Positions 19,251-29,215 of a stretch of DNA of 58,085 bases are shown one piece after another. The stretch is from contig CASFZJ010000007.1 in the NCBI GenBank assembly GCA_949299165.1, forward strand, positions 1 to 58,085. Reading direction: 5' to 3'. Position numbers and translations under genes: made by a program. This DNA comes from an uncultured bacterium (lineage in GTDB: Bacteria; Bacillota_I; Bacilli_A; RFN20; CAG-826). The notes under the pieces are model-generated. The model did no database searches, was not told the origin of the DNA, and worked only from the letters and a program-made list of their open reading frames with translations. Each line of letters opens with the position of its first letter. Position 1 is the stretch's first letter.

Positions 19251-19287
19251 AAACCTGTTTTTTGCTTTTCCCCTAAATTTCTTTTAA

Positions 19288-19293
19288 ATTATA
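19288..19293 (-). promoter_or_regulatory. -10 element for the GT2-GT4 / queH operon
   Basis: On the minus strand TGGTATAAT forms an extended -10; the -35 is weak. It is 38 bases before the ATG at 19250. Confidence 0.5.
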
Positions 19294-19355
19294 CCAAAGA
19301 AAGCCATGAATATCACTTTAATTTGGCCTAATCATGCTTTAAAATAAAGATAGAT

Positions 19356-20636
19356 ATGAATTATGAACAAATTATAGGGCGGACATATTTGGCATTGTTG
19401 GGAGTTTTAGTTCTTATTCTTTTTTGCAATTGGTACTATTTAAAGTTTTTAAAAGTATATCTAAAAAAACCTAAATCTCTACCAAATCCAAGTATTTTTT
19501 ATAAATTTATCGTTTTAATCCCTGCAAGAAACGAGTCAAAAGTTATAAGAAACATCTTAAATTCTTTAAAAGAACAAACTTACGATAAAGACAAATTCGA
19601 TGTTTATGTAATTACCGAGAGTGAAGATGATCCAACAAATAAAATCGCACTTGAATATGGATATAAATATTTTGTTCGTACAAATCTAGAAAATAGACGT
19701 AGAAAAGGTTTCGCACTACAAGAAGCTTACGAACATTTAAAAGAACAAAAAATTGAATACGATTCGCTTGTTATTTTTGACGCTGATAACATTTTAACTC
19801 CACCATATTTATATCAACTCAATCAACTCAAAAATATGGGGTATGAGATTGGAGTTGGTTTAAGAGAGGCCACAAATGCTGATACAAACTACATTTCAGC
19901 CACTGCTGCTTTACTTTTTGCATTTCAATCGATGTTTATTAATAAAGGAAGGTCGATTCTTTATGAAAAAGTAATGATCTCTGGAACGGGTTATTTTATT
20001 GACAAGAAAATTGTCGATGATGCCGGAACCTGGATTTGGACAGGTCTTACCGAAGACGTCGATTTAACTCGTTATTCTTATATTAATGGTATTCGCATGG
20101 GTTATAATCCTAATGCCATATATTATGATGAGCAACCAACTGATTTAAAAACACTTCACAATCAACATGTAAGATGGGTTTGGGGATTTATGACTCGTGG
20201 TATTTTAGATTTAGCATCAAATAAAAAACCACTTTATCGCAAAACTCCAGCTTTAGGAAAATGGGAATTTTTCCACGCCATTAACCTTTTCCAATTATCA
20301 GTATGGGCTGTTGTTGCTCATTTAGTGGTTTTAATTGGATTTTTAATCCATTGTAGTGCCACTCTTCAAGCGACTTATATATTTATGTATGCGCCATTTA
20401 TTGCACTTGATGTGCTTTTAATGATCTTGATTTGCGATCTTGCTTGTTTCATCGAATTAATTTTTGCAGGCAAAAACTTCAAAGTTTCTAAAAAACTTAA
20501 AGTTTTATCAGTTTTACTTGGTTTTATTTTCTGGTCTGATTGGCTACTTGCTTGGATTGATGGATTTATTCACCCTAAAAAAAGAAAAGTTTGGGTCTCA
20601 ATCGAGCATAAAGGCCAAAATACAATTAAAAATTAA
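19356..20636 (+). CDS. membrane GT2 glycosyltransferase (processive type)
   Basis: 426 residues. One membrane helix near residues 9-28 precedes a GT2 domain with IPARNESKVIRN, FDADN (metal-binding DxD), SGTGYFIDKKIV, TEDVDLTRY and QHVRWVWG, the D, D, D, QxxRW set of processive enzymes. At least three helices follow (about 315-345, 350-375, 390-410). Likely polymerises or attaches a cell-surface polysaccharide or glycolipid; the sugar is not predictable. No ribosome site is visible and a TAAAAT box lies ten bases before the ATG, so the mRNA may be leaderless. Its stop overlaps the queA stop on the other strand. Confidence 0.8.
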   Translation: MNYEQIIGRTYLALLGVLVLILFCNWYYLKFLKVYLKKPKSLPNPSIFYKFIVLIPARNESKVIRNILNSLKEQTYDKDKFDVYVITESEDDPTNKIALEYGYKYFVRTNLENRRRKGFALQEAYEHLKEQKIEYDSLVIFDADNILTPPYLYQLNQLKNMGYEIGVGLREATNADTNYISATAALLFAFQSMFINKGRSILYEKVMISGTGYFIDKKIVDDAGTWIWTGLTEDVDLTRYSYINGIRMGYNPNAIYYDEQPTDLKTLHNQHVRWVWGFMTRGILDLASNKKPLYRKTPALGKWEFFHAINLFQLSVWAVVAHLVVLIGFLIHCSATLQATYIFMYAPFIALDVLLMILICDLACFIELIFAGKNFKVSKKLKVLSVLLGFIFWSDWLLAWIDGFIHPKKRKVWVSIEHKGQNTIKN

Positions 20637-21658
20637 TAAATAAACATTGAATCGCCAAAAGAGAAAAAGCGATATTTTTCTTCTACTGCATGTTTATAAC
20701 ATTCAAGTGTAAATTCTCTTCCCATAAAGGCACTAACAAGCATTACAAGTGTCGATTTTGGGAGATGGAAATTTGTAATTAAGCAATCAATTGCTTTATA
20801 TTCATAACCTGGAGAAATGAAGATGTTTGTCGCACTTTTTTCAGCTTTAAATTCATTAAATTTATTAAAATTTGCTTCCAAAGTTCTAACCGCTGTTGTG
20901 CCTACTGCAATAATTCTTCTGCCTTCTTTTTTGGCGAGATTCAGCTCTCTTGCAGCTTCTTCGCTTACTTCATATGTTTCAGAATGCATCACGTGATCTT
21001 TTGTATCTTGAACTTTAACTGGTCTAAACGTGCCTAATCCGATATTTAAAGTGATATCAACAATTTTGACACCTTTTTTAATAAGCCTATCTAAAAGTTC
21101 TTCAGTAAAATGAAAACCTGCTGTTGGAGCAGCTGCACTCCCTTCGACTTTTGCATAAACTGTTTGATAATCATCATTGTTTTTACATGCTTTATGGATG
21201 TAAGGAGGAAGAGGCATCGTTCCAATTCGATCTAGAACTTCTAAGAAAATACCTTTATAGGTAAATTTTATAAGTCTTATACCTTCATCTTTTACTTCTA
21301 AGCATTCACCAATTAATTCATCATCTTTAAAATGCAAAATTGTGCCTACCTTAATGGCTTTTGCGTTTCCACATAAGCATTCCCGTGTGTCATTTCCTTT
21401 ATCTTTTAAGAGTAAGACTTCAACATGAGCACCTGTTTTATCTTTTACTGCAAATAAACGTGCAGGAATAACTTTTGTATTGTTTCTAACTAGAACATCG
21501 CCTTCATGTAAATAATCAAAGATATCTTTAAAAATATGGTCTTCGTAAGTTTTAGTGCTTTTATTAACAACCATTAAACGACATTCATCTCGTACTTGGC
21601 TTGGCTCTTGAGCAATAAGCTCTTCTGGTAAATAATAATCAAATAAATTTATATCCAT
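20633..21658 (-). CDS. queA: S-adenosylmethionine:tRNA ribosyltransferase-isomerase QueA
   Basis: Transfers the ribosyl part of SAM to preQ1-modified tRNA to give epoxyqueuosine. 341 residues, starting DINLFDYYLPEELIAQEPSQ; EVLLLK, GSAAAPTAGFHFTEELLDRL and TLNIGLGTFRPVKVQDTKDH plus HSETYEVSEE are conserved. Follows tgt by 18 bases in the tgt-queA order. Convergent with the glycosyltransferase gene; the two stop codons share the four bases TTAA at 20633-20636. Confidence 0.97.
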   Translation of the reverse strand: MDINLFDYYLPEELIAQEPSQVRDECRLMVVNKSTKTYEDHIFKDIFDYLHEGDVLVRNNTKVIPARLFAVKDKTGAHVEVLLLKDKGNDTRECLCGNAKAIKVGTILHFKDDELIGECLEVKDEGIRLIKFTYKGIFLEVLDRIGTMPLPPYIHKACKNNDDYQTVYAKVEGSAAAPTAGFHFTEELLDRLIKKGVKIVDITLNIGLGTFRPVKVQDTKDHVMHSETYEVSEEAARELNLAKKEGRRIIAVGTTAVRTLEANFNKFNEFKAEKSATNIFISPGYEYKAIDCLITNFHLPKSTLVMLVSAFMGREFTLECYKHAVEEKYRFFSFGDSMFIY

Positions 21659-21676
21659 ATTAATGCCTTCTTTTAT

Positions 21677-22813
<1,137 letters not shown>

Positions 22814-23404
22814 TTACCATTTAAAATCTACATTTCTAGTTGCACTTATTAATTTAGCAAATCCCTTCGATCTCTTCATCAAAATTAATGTTAGAGGATA
22901 TCCAAAGCATGTAATGCAAACAAATTCGCCTAAAAATACCCAACCAAACATAATCCAATACATTGTATCTAAATTCATAGCATCAGCTGTTCCTAAAGTA
23001 GATAAATAAATTGTAAAAGGCACGACAATCGCATTTATCACACTTGGTAATAACGATGAAACAAATAGATTTTTAGAAATTTTTGAGAAAAAAACCATTA
23101 ACAAACAGCTTATTAAAGTTGCTAATGTTCCAAAAATCATGTCAAGTGGTCCAACTGTTGAAACAGCGTTTGCAATTAAGCAGCCAAGAGTTAGACCAAC
23201 TGTATAAGTTGGGTTAAAAAACACCAATAAATTTAATGCTTCCGAGAAGCGGAATTGAGAAAATTCATAAGCAAGTGGGCCACAAGCCATGGTTATTACT
23301 GCATATAAACAAGCAATAAGCCCATTTGTAGCAATTACACTTGTTGTGAAATTTCTTTTGAACCGAGTAAGTACTTTACTCTTCTTAAAATTTTGATTTT
23401 CCAT
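22814..23404 (-). CDS. queT: queuosine precursor transporter QueT
   Basis: Integral membrane protein of about 196 residues with five to six helices, recognised by FRFSEALNLLVFFNPTYTVG and DMIFGTLATLISCLLMVFF. QueT proteins are thought to be ECF-type substrate-binding (S) components for queuosine precursors. The ATG at 23404 was chosen over a TTG at 23407 because GGGGAGG (23414-23420) is nine bases away. First gene of queT-tgt-queA. No preQ1 synthesis genes are in the window, which fits import of preQ1 or a related base. Confidence 0.9.
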   Translation of the reverse strand: MENQNFKKSKVLTRFKRNFTTSVIATNGLIACLYAVITMACGPLAYEFSQFRFSEALNLLVFFNPTYTVGLTLGCLIANAVSTVGPLDMIFGTLATLISCLLMVFFSKISKNLFVSSLLPSVINAIVVPFTIYLSTLGTADAMNLDTMYWIMFGWVFLGEFVCITCFGYPLTLILMKRSKGFAKLISATRNVDFKW

Positions 23405-23461
23405 CAAGAAAAACCTCCCCTGTTAAATTTTACGTGTGGTTAGTCATGGGTTAGACACACG
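23405..23461 (-). promoter_or_regulatory. queT: candidate preQ1-type riboswitch in the queT leader
   Basis: The leader has a six-pair hairpin CGTGTG/CACACG (23456-23461 with 23433-23438), a 17-base loop with CTAACCC, then an A/U-rich tail and GGGGAGG. Loop CCC can pair with the GGG of the ribosome site, an H-type pseudoknot as in class I preQ1 riboswitches that block translation. The size, the gene and the position at the 5' end fit. The conserved class I tail is not an exact match, so it is a candidate only. Confidence 0.45.
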
Positions 23462-23472
23462 AGTCGATTAAG

Positions 23473-23501
23473 ATTATATATTGTTCAATGAAATTAAACA
23501 A
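23473..23501 (-). promoter_or_regulatory. promoter of queT-tgt-queA
   Basis: On the minus strand TTGTTT (23496-23501), 17 bases, TATAAT (23473-23478). A transcript would start near 23466, only a few bases before the hairpin leader. Confidence 0.7.
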
Positions 23502-23532
23502 AGTTTTTATAGAATTTATTTGCTTTTTTCAC

Positions 23533-23674
23533 AAAAAAAGAAGAGACTCATTTTTTTCACTCTTTTCCTTCTTTTTTTAATTATTATTCTTCTTCGAGCA
23601 TCTCTTCACATCGCGTTTAGATTTATGAGTCTCTTCAGTTCAGTTGATATTAGGTGTTCCTAATATCTTCCTCT
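23533..23674 (-). ncRNA. candidate small RNA, about 140 nt, with own promoter and terminator
   Basis: A consensus promoter lies just upstream and transcription should begin near 23674. The RNA has a perfect nine-pair hairpin (GATATTAGG/CCTAATATC, 23646-23667, loop of four) near its 5' end. An 11-pair long-range stem follows (AAGAGACTCAT at 23626-23636 on the minus strand with 23541-23551) closing a 74-base domain, and then C and seven U (23533-23540), an intrinsic-terminator arrangement. No convincing ORF is inside. It is separate from queT, which has its own promoter downstream. I do not recognise the family; it lacks the SRP, 6S and T-box hallmarks I looked for. Confidence 0.6.
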
Positions 23675-23680
23675 GATTAA

Positions 23681-23709
23681 TTTATACCATGGAAAAAATT
23701 TATTGTCAA
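23681..23709 (-). promoter_or_regulatory. strong sigma-A promoter of the candidate small RNA
   Basis: TTGACA (23704-23709), exactly 17 bases, TATAAA (23681-23686) on the minus strand, with TG ahead of the -10. It is the best promoter match in the window. Confidence 0.75.
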
Positions 23710-23747
23710 ACTTTTTTTAAAAATTTTTTACGAATTATTACAATAAA

Positions 23748-23762
23748 CGAAAGCGTTTTCCT
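23748..23762. promoter_or_regulatory. cre-like sequence upstream of the small RNA promoter
   Basis: ACGAAAGCGTTTTCC resembles a CcpA site (two mismatches), about 40 bases upstream of the -35. Tentative. Confidence 0.25.
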
Positions 23763-24362
23763 AAAACAAAGTAAAATTTCTAGTGTTTTTTATAAAATTT
23801 ATAGTAAATTTTCCTTTCATTTAAAAATTTCAAACGAAAGTTTCTTGAAGAAAACTTGTATTTTTAAGTACGAAATAAGGTTTAAATATATAAAAACTTA
23901 CGAAATATTTTTAAAATGAAATTAACAAATTGATGCCCAACACAATTGCTTTTTCTTTTTTCTAAAATTATATCCAGAAGATAGATTATCTATTTTAAAT
24001 TTGCAGTATTTTTTAAAGTTCTAAAAGCATGTATAGAGTCTACAAAAAACATTTTTGAAAATTGAAAGAACTCATTACCAATAACATCGCTAAATTTAAA
24101 TTCCATTTTTCGTCTATATTATTTTCGCTATTTTTGGTCTTGTCTCATTTAAAATTATGCAAGTTATCTTGATTATAAATTCACTTTCCAAATAACATTA
24201 AATTTTCAAATAAAATATCTACTTAAAAATTTAAGCAAAAAAGAATTATTTTCACAAAATAGTTGAGTTTTGCGAGGTTTTTGAAAAATAATTTCTTTTA
24301 AATAACATAAAATAAAAGAAAAATAAATCATTTTGATAGCAAAAATTTTTTTCTAAATTTTG
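23763..24362. other. gene-poor AT-rich region
   Basis: No gene is supported. The longest open frame on the plus strand (to 23919) has no start signal and a composition like translated AT-rich noise. One copy of the dispersed motif sits at 24263-24282. It could be decayed sequence, since both flanks hold intact transcription units. Confidence 0.45.
24263..24282 (+). repeat. dispersed 20-bp motif, intergenic copy
   Basis: TTGAGTTTTGCGAGGTTTTT, full consensus, about 90 bases upstream of the PfkB promoter. Confidence 0.6.
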
Positions 24363-24370
24363 ATAAATTT

Positions 24371-24399
24371 TTGATGTTAATTTTTCAATTACATAATAT
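24371..24399 (+). promoter_or_regulatory. promoter of the PfkB-type kinase gene
   Basis: TTGATG (24374-24379 region), 17 bases, TAATAT just upstream of AAAGGAG. Position fits the ATG at 24428. Confidence 0.5.
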
Positions 24400-24427
24400 A
24401 ATTAATTCAAAGGAGAACAATTCTATA

Positions 24428-25372
24428 ATGAAAAACAAAATAATTTATGTTTCCGGGGTTGTCAATTTCGAAACCATCATCGATGTTGACTCTTTCCCAA
24501 TCTTCTATTGTCCTATCGAATATCCATTTTTCGGAGTTAATAGTGACATTAGCGGACAAGCTTACAATGTAGCAAAAGCATTAAAAACACTTGGTGGTAA
24601 TGATGTAATCTTATCAGGACACGTTGGAAAAGATTTACTCGGCAAAGTTGTTGTCGATCAAATCAAAAAATTAAAAATTGATACTTCTTCTATCCACGAA
24701 ACCCTTGAGTCTACACCAAATTCAGTTTCTTTAGTTGATAGAGATAATAATGTTAAAACTTATATGGATTTAAAGGAAATCCAAGAAATTCAAAACGAAG
24801 TAACTGAAAAAGAAGAAGAAAAAATTAAGACAGCTGATATCGTTGTCATTACTAACTCCAATTTCAACAGACCATTACTTAAAAAAGCCAAAGAACTCGG
24901 TAAAAAAGTCGCAACTGACGTACACATCATTGGAACAATTGATGATGAATATAATGCAGATTTTATGTCAAGCGACATTTTATTTTTGTCTAAAAAAGGT
25001 CTTGATAGAATCAATTATGAAGACTTCCTGGTTTCAATTTATGAAAAATACCACAACGAAATTATTGTTTTAGGTGAAGGAAGAGAAGGCGCAATGATTC
25101 TTGATGCTAAAAAGCATGTTATCTATCATATCGATGCAATTACCTTAAGAGAAATCGTAAATACTGTCGGAAGCCGTGATGCTTTATTTAGTGCATTTAT
25201 CCACTTCTATTTAAGAGGTGTTGATTCGCTTGAAGCATTAGAACTCAGTGAAGTCTTTACATCTTACAAGATTGGCGAAGCTGGCGGTAGCAATGGTTTC
25301 TTAACTCAAAAAGAAGTCAAAACTAAAGCTAAAGATATTGATTTCGACGTTTATAAAATCAGAGAATTTTAA
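24428..25372 (+). CDS. PfkB-family carbohydrate/nucleoside kinase, altered GAGD motif
   Basis: 314 residues from the ATG at 24428, which has AAAGGAG in place; the frame is open further up but runs into the promoter. The ribokinase fold is shown by GQAYNVAKALKTLGGNDVIL, SGHVGKDLLGK and the C-terminal TVGSRDALFSAFIHFYLRG. The catalytic motif usually reads GAGD; here it is GSRD, keeping the base Asp but replacing the anion-hole Gly/Ala. Substrate unknown; loss of activity or an unusual substrate is possible. Monocistronic with a terminator. Confidence 0.75.
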   Translation: MKNKIIYVSGVVNFETIIDVDSFPIFYCPIEYPFFGVNSDISGQAYNVAKALKTLGGNDVILSGHVGKDLLGKVVVDQIKKLKIDTSSIHETLESTPNSVSLVDRDNNVKTYMDLKEIQEIQNEVTEKEEEKIKTADIVVITNSNFNRPLLKKAKELGKKVATDVHIIGTIDDEYNADFMSSDILFLSKKGLDRINYEDFLVSIYEKYHNEIIVLGEGREGAMILDAKKHVIYHIDAITLREIVNTVGSRDALFSAFIHFYLRGVDSLEALELSEVFTSYKIGEAGGSNGFLTQKEVKTKAKDIDFDVYKIREF

Positions 25373-25392
25373 TTTGTTTTTCTAAAAATAGC

Positions 25393-25427
25393 AAAAAAAT
25401 CTCCGCGTTTTGCGGAGATTTTATTTT
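25393..25427. terminator. bidirectional rho-independent terminator
   Basis: AATCTCCGC pairs with GCGGAGATT (25398-25406 / 25412-25420) around five bases, with A7 before and a T-rich tract after. It serves both the PfkB gene and the convergent ABC exporter operon. Confidence 0.85.
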
Positions 25428-25440
25428 GTTTAATTATTTT

Positions 25441-27366
25441 TTATTCAAGTTCAAAAGCGCCAGTATAGAGTTGATAATAAACTCCTTTAAGCTTAATCAA
25501 GTCTTCGTGACTACCTCTTTCAATAATGTGACCATGGTCTAAAACCATAATTACATTACTATTTTGAATAGTTGATAGTCTATGAGCGATGACAAAGACC
25601 GTTCTGCCCTTCATTAAGTTATCCATACCACGAGTGACAATTGCTTCAGTTCTGGTATCAATTGATGAAGTAGCTTCATCAAGAATCATAACAGGAGCAT
25701 TAGCAACCGCAGCTCTTGCAATTGATAAAAGTTGTCTTTGACCTTGTGATAAGTTAGCACCATCATTTGTTAAATAGGTGTTATAACCTTGAGGAAGTCT
25801 TGTAATGAAGCTATCGGCATTAGCAAGTTTTGCTGCCGCAATACATTCTTCATCAGTAGCATCTAGTTTACCATAACGGATGTTATCCATAATTGTGCCA
25901 CTAAATAAGTTTGTATCTTGCAAGACCATTCCAAGAGATCTTCTTAAATCTTTTTTACTAATCTTATTAATATTGATTCCATCATATCTGATTTTTCCAT
26001 CAGCAATATCGTAGAATCTGTTAATTAAGTTAGTAATTGTTGTTTTACCTGCGCCAGTTGCGCCAACGAAAGCAACTTTTTGACCTGGTTTTGCGTATAA
26101 AGTGATGTTATGAAGAACGATTTTATTTGGATTATAACCAAAATCAACATCAAACATTCTAATATCACCTTGAAGTAAGGTATATGTTACTGATTGATCA
26201 GCACTATGAGGATGTTTCCGAGCCCAAAGTGTTGCTTCTTTTTCAGGACATTCGACTATACTTCCGTTTTCATCATATCTTCCTCTAACAAGAGTTACAT
26301 AACCTTCATCTGCTTCAGGTTCTTCATCGAATAAGGCACAAATTCTCTTGCTACCTGCAACTGCTAAAGCAACTGTGTTAACTTGGTTTGCCATTTGAGC
26401 GGCAGAGTTTGTGAATTGTCTAACGATAGGAAGGAATGAAACGATAATACCAACTGTAAATGGTGAGAAACCACCCATTCCAGAGAAATTATTGATTCCA
26501 GTTACAAAGAAGACTGTTCCAACAACTGCAACGATAACATACAAGAGGTTACCAATATTTCCTAAAACTGGCATTAAGATATTTGCATAGCTATTAGCCT
26601 TTGTGCCGGTTTTTCTGAAAATTTCGGTAATATCGTGATATCCGTTGATTGATTCTTCTTCATGACAGAATGATTTAATAACTTTTAAACCATTCATCAT
26701 TTCTTCAACATAACCTTCTTGTCGACCAATGTTGACTTGTTGGACAAGGAAGTTTTTAGAAGAATGGCCGCCAATGTGTTTAGTTGCAAGAACCATCGCA
26801 ACTCCAGCCACAATTGTAATTAAGAAAAGCCAGACACTGAACATGATCATCATGACCATGACGCTCACGAATGTACAAATGAAGAATTCAACTTCACTAA
26901 TTGAGTTAATGATAAGTTGACGAATTGTATCAACATCGTTGATGTAGATTGACATAATGTCGCCTTTATCATTTTGATCGAAATAACGAACTGGTAAATC
27001 TTGCATGTGATTGAAGAGTTCTCTTCTTAAATCATCCATGTATTTTTGACCAGCAACTGCGTTAATTTGTGAATAAGTTAAACCAGCTACCGTTGAAATT
27101 ACATAGGCACAAACAAGCAAGATGCCATTAAAGACAATTTCATCCCAAAATTCCATCTTTAAGGCTAAATTGTTGCCATTTGTAGTAATATGTTTAATTG
27201 TATCTGTTATTAAATTTGTAACATTTTGAAGAACAATTGGAGCAGCAATGTTACCAAAAGCGGTAAATAAAACACAGATAAGTGAACAAATAAATGCTGT
27301 TTTATGTAACGAAATATAACCAAATATGATTCTAAATACTGGTGGAAGTTTTTTGTTCTTAAGCAT
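25441..27366 (-). CDS. heterodimeric ABC exporter, catalytic subunit (BmrCD/LmrCD-like)
   Basis: 641 residues from the ATG at 27366, preceded by GGAGGT; the longer frame to 27399 lies inside the upstream gene. Six membrane helices in the first ~330 residues, then a nucleotide-binding domain with GATGAGKTT (Walker A), LSQGQRQLL (altered signature), VMILDEATSSID (catalytic Glu present) and AHRLSTIQ. About 60 extra residues between the two domains are typical of the larger partner. Works with the next protein, whose stop it overlaps by eight bases. Probable multidrug or lipid-linked export. Confidence 0.9.
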   Translation of the reverse strand: MLKNKKLPPVFRIIFGYISLHKTAFICSLICVLFTAFGNIAAPIVLQNVTNLITDTIKHITTNGNNLALKMEFWDEIVFNGILLVCAYVISTVAGLTYSQINAVAGQKYMDDLRRELFNHMQDLPVRYFDQNDKGDIMSIYINDVDTIRQLIINSISEVEFFICTFVSVMVMMIMFSVWLFLITIVAGVAMVLATKHIGGHSSKNFLVQQVNIGRQEGYVEEMMNGLKVIKSFCHEEESINGYHDITEIFRKTGTKANSYANILMPVLGNIGNLLYVIVAVVGTVFFVTGINNFSGMGGFSPFTVGIIVSFLPIVRQFTNSAAQMANQVNTVALAVAGSKRICALFDEEPEADEGYVTLVRGRYDENGSIVECPEKEATLWARKHPHSADQSVTYTLLQGDIRMFDVDFGYNPNKIVLHNITLYAKPGQKVAFVGATGAGKTTITNLINRFYDIADGKIRYDGININKISKKDLRRSLGMVLQDTNLFSGTIMDNIRYGKLDATDEECIAAAKLANADSFITRLPQGYNTYLTNDGANLSQGQRQLLSIARAAVANAPVMILDEATSSIDTRTEAIVTRGMDNLMKGRTVFVIAHRLSTIQNSNVIMVLDHGHIIERGSHEDLIKLKGVYYQLYTGAFELE

Positions 27367-29215
27367 TTTCATTACCTCCAACTCTATTTTGCATATCATA
27401 AATTTCTTTATAAATCTTATTAGATTTTAAAAGCTCTTCATGAGTGCCCATTCCGTTTATTGAGCCATTATCCATAACGATAATTAAATCAGCATCCTGA
27501 ACGGAAGAAATTCTTTGTGCGATGATAATTTTTGTTACATCTGGTAAAGTTTCTCTTAATCCTTTTCTAATAAATGCATCAGTTTTGGTATCAACAGCAC
27601 TTGTTGAGTCATCAAGAATTAAGACTTTTGGTTTTTTAAGGATAGCTCTTGCGATACAAAGTCTTTGTTTTTGACCACCACTAACATTGCTTCCGCCTTG
27701 TTGAATATAGGTGTCGTATTTATCTGGGAAAGTTTGAATAAATGGATCGGCTTGAGCAATTTTACAAGCTTCAATCATTTCTTCTTCAGTTGCATTTTTA
27801 TTTCCCCATCTTAAATTGTCTTTAATAGTTCCGCTAAATAAGACGTTCTTTTGTAAAACCATTGATACATTATTTCTTAAAGTTTCAAGATCGTATTCTT
27901 TAACGTTTTTACCGCCGAGCAAAACTTCGCCAGTTGTAGTGTCATAGAATCTTGAAATTAAGTTAACTAAAGTTGATTTTGATGAACCAGTGCCACCAAC
28001 AATACCAACCATTTCGCCTGATTTAATCTTTAAATCAATATCAGATAAAGCGAATTTTTTAGCTACTGCTTTATATTTGAAGTTAACGTCTTTAAATTCA
28101 ATTGAGCCATCTATAACTTCATAAACAGGATTCTCAGGATTTTTGATGGTAGGTTCTTCAATCATAACCTCATAAACTCTTCGCATAGATGCGGTAGACA
28201 TTGAAATCATGACAAAAACCATGCTAATCATCATTAAACTTGATAAAATTTGAGCTCCATAGGTAATTAAAGAAGAAAGTTGACCAACTGTTAAAGAAGC
28301 AAAGCCAATAACAAGTTCGCCTTCGTCATTTGGTGTCCAATTGATTCCATCAAGAATCATATAAGACCCAATGAAAATTAAAAGGGCCATTGAGATATAC
28401 ATTGAACACATCATAACAGGATTAGTTAAAGCCATAATTCTTTCAGCTTTAGTGAATCCTTTTTTGATTTCAGCACTTCTATCTTTAAATTTAGCTTTTT
28501 CGTAATCTTCACGAGCGTAAGTTTTAACAACTCTAATACCTCTAACATTTTCTTCAATAGATTCATTTAAGGCATCGTATTTTTTGAAAACTTTAATGAA
28601 GATTGGCATAACTACGTAAATAATTAGGACAAGCGCAATAACTAAAAGTGGGACAGTAATTGCATAAACCCAGCTAATTTGTGGGGATTGAATAACTGCC
28701 ATAACAATCGAGAAAATAAGCATTAAAGGTGCTCTTAAAGCAATTCTAATGCTCATCATGTAAGACATTTGAATATAGAAAACATCAGTTGTTTGTCTTG
28801 TAACTAATGATGAAACTGAGAATTTATCTATGTTATTAAAAGAAAATTCAGTTGTTTTCTTAAATAAATCTCTTCTTATATTTGTAGAAAAACCAATTGA
28901 AGCACGGGCTGAAAATCTACCAGCGGTAATACCACAAACAAGAGATGCTGTAGCAAGTGTAACAAGAATTGCAGCATAAATTAAAACAATGTTCATAATT
29001 GAAGCATCGCCTAATTTTCCAGTTGAATAATCGCCCATCGTATCGATTAAAAGAGACATAATAAAAGGAATCGTACATTCGATAAGTGTCTCAAGTATGA
29101 TAAAAATAATTGCGATAATTGTTGGCTTTTTATATTCCCTAACTGCGGTTAAAAAAGCCCTAATCATTTCGCTATACTTGAACTTTGGTGGATCAACATT
29201 TAAATCAACGCTCAT
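27359..29215 (-). CDS. heterodimeric ABC exporter, partner with degenerate nucleotide site
   Basis: 618 residues, six membrane helices then a nucleotide-binding domain: GGTGSSKSTL, intact VSGGQKQRL signature, LILDDSTSAVD and AQRISSVQ. The catalytic Glu is Asp and the switch His is Gln, the hallmark of the degenerate half of TM287/288-type heterodimers. It overlaps marR by four bases (ATGA) and the catalytic partner by eight, so all three are translated together. Confidence 0.9.
   Translation of the reverse strand: MSVDLNVDPPKFKYSEMIRAFLTAVREYKKPTIIAIIFIILETLIECTIPFIMSLLIDTMGDYSTGKLGDASIMNIVLIYAAILVTLATASLVCGITAGRFSARASIGFSTNIRRDLFKKTTEFSFNNIDKFSVSSLVTRQTTDVFYIQMSYMMSIRIALRAPLMLIFSIVMAVIQSPQISWVYAITVPLLVIALVLIIYVVMPIFIKVFKKYDALNESIEENVRGIRVVKTYAREDYEKAKFKDRSAEIKKGFTKAERIMALTNPVMMCSMYISMALLIFIGSYMILDGINWTPNDEGELVIGFASLTVGQLSSLITYGAQILSSLMMISMVFVMISMSTASMRRVYEVMIEEPTIKNPENPVYEVIDGSIEFKDVNFKYKAVAKKFALSDIDLKIKSGEMVGIVGGTGSSKSTLVNLISRFYDTTTGEVLLGGKNVKEYDLETLRNNVSMVLQKNVLFSGTIKDNLRWGNKNATEEEMIEACKIAQADPFIQTFPDKYDTYIQQGGSNVSGGQKQRLCIARAILKKPKVLILDDSTSAVDTKTDAFIRKGLRETLPDVTKIIIAQRISSVQDADLIIVMDNGSINGMGTHEELLKSNKIYKEIYDMQNRVGGNENA

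Noticed and set aside
23533-23674. SRP RNA, 6S RNA or T-box identity for the small RNA
   Set aside because: No GGAAGCAGC-type SRP loop, no 6S-like central bubble and no T-box sequence was seen.
23689-23919. Plus-strand open frame of 76 codons
   Set aside because: No ribosome site, no known domain, AT-rich composition like the surrounding non-coding DNA, and it overlaps the small RNA promoter.
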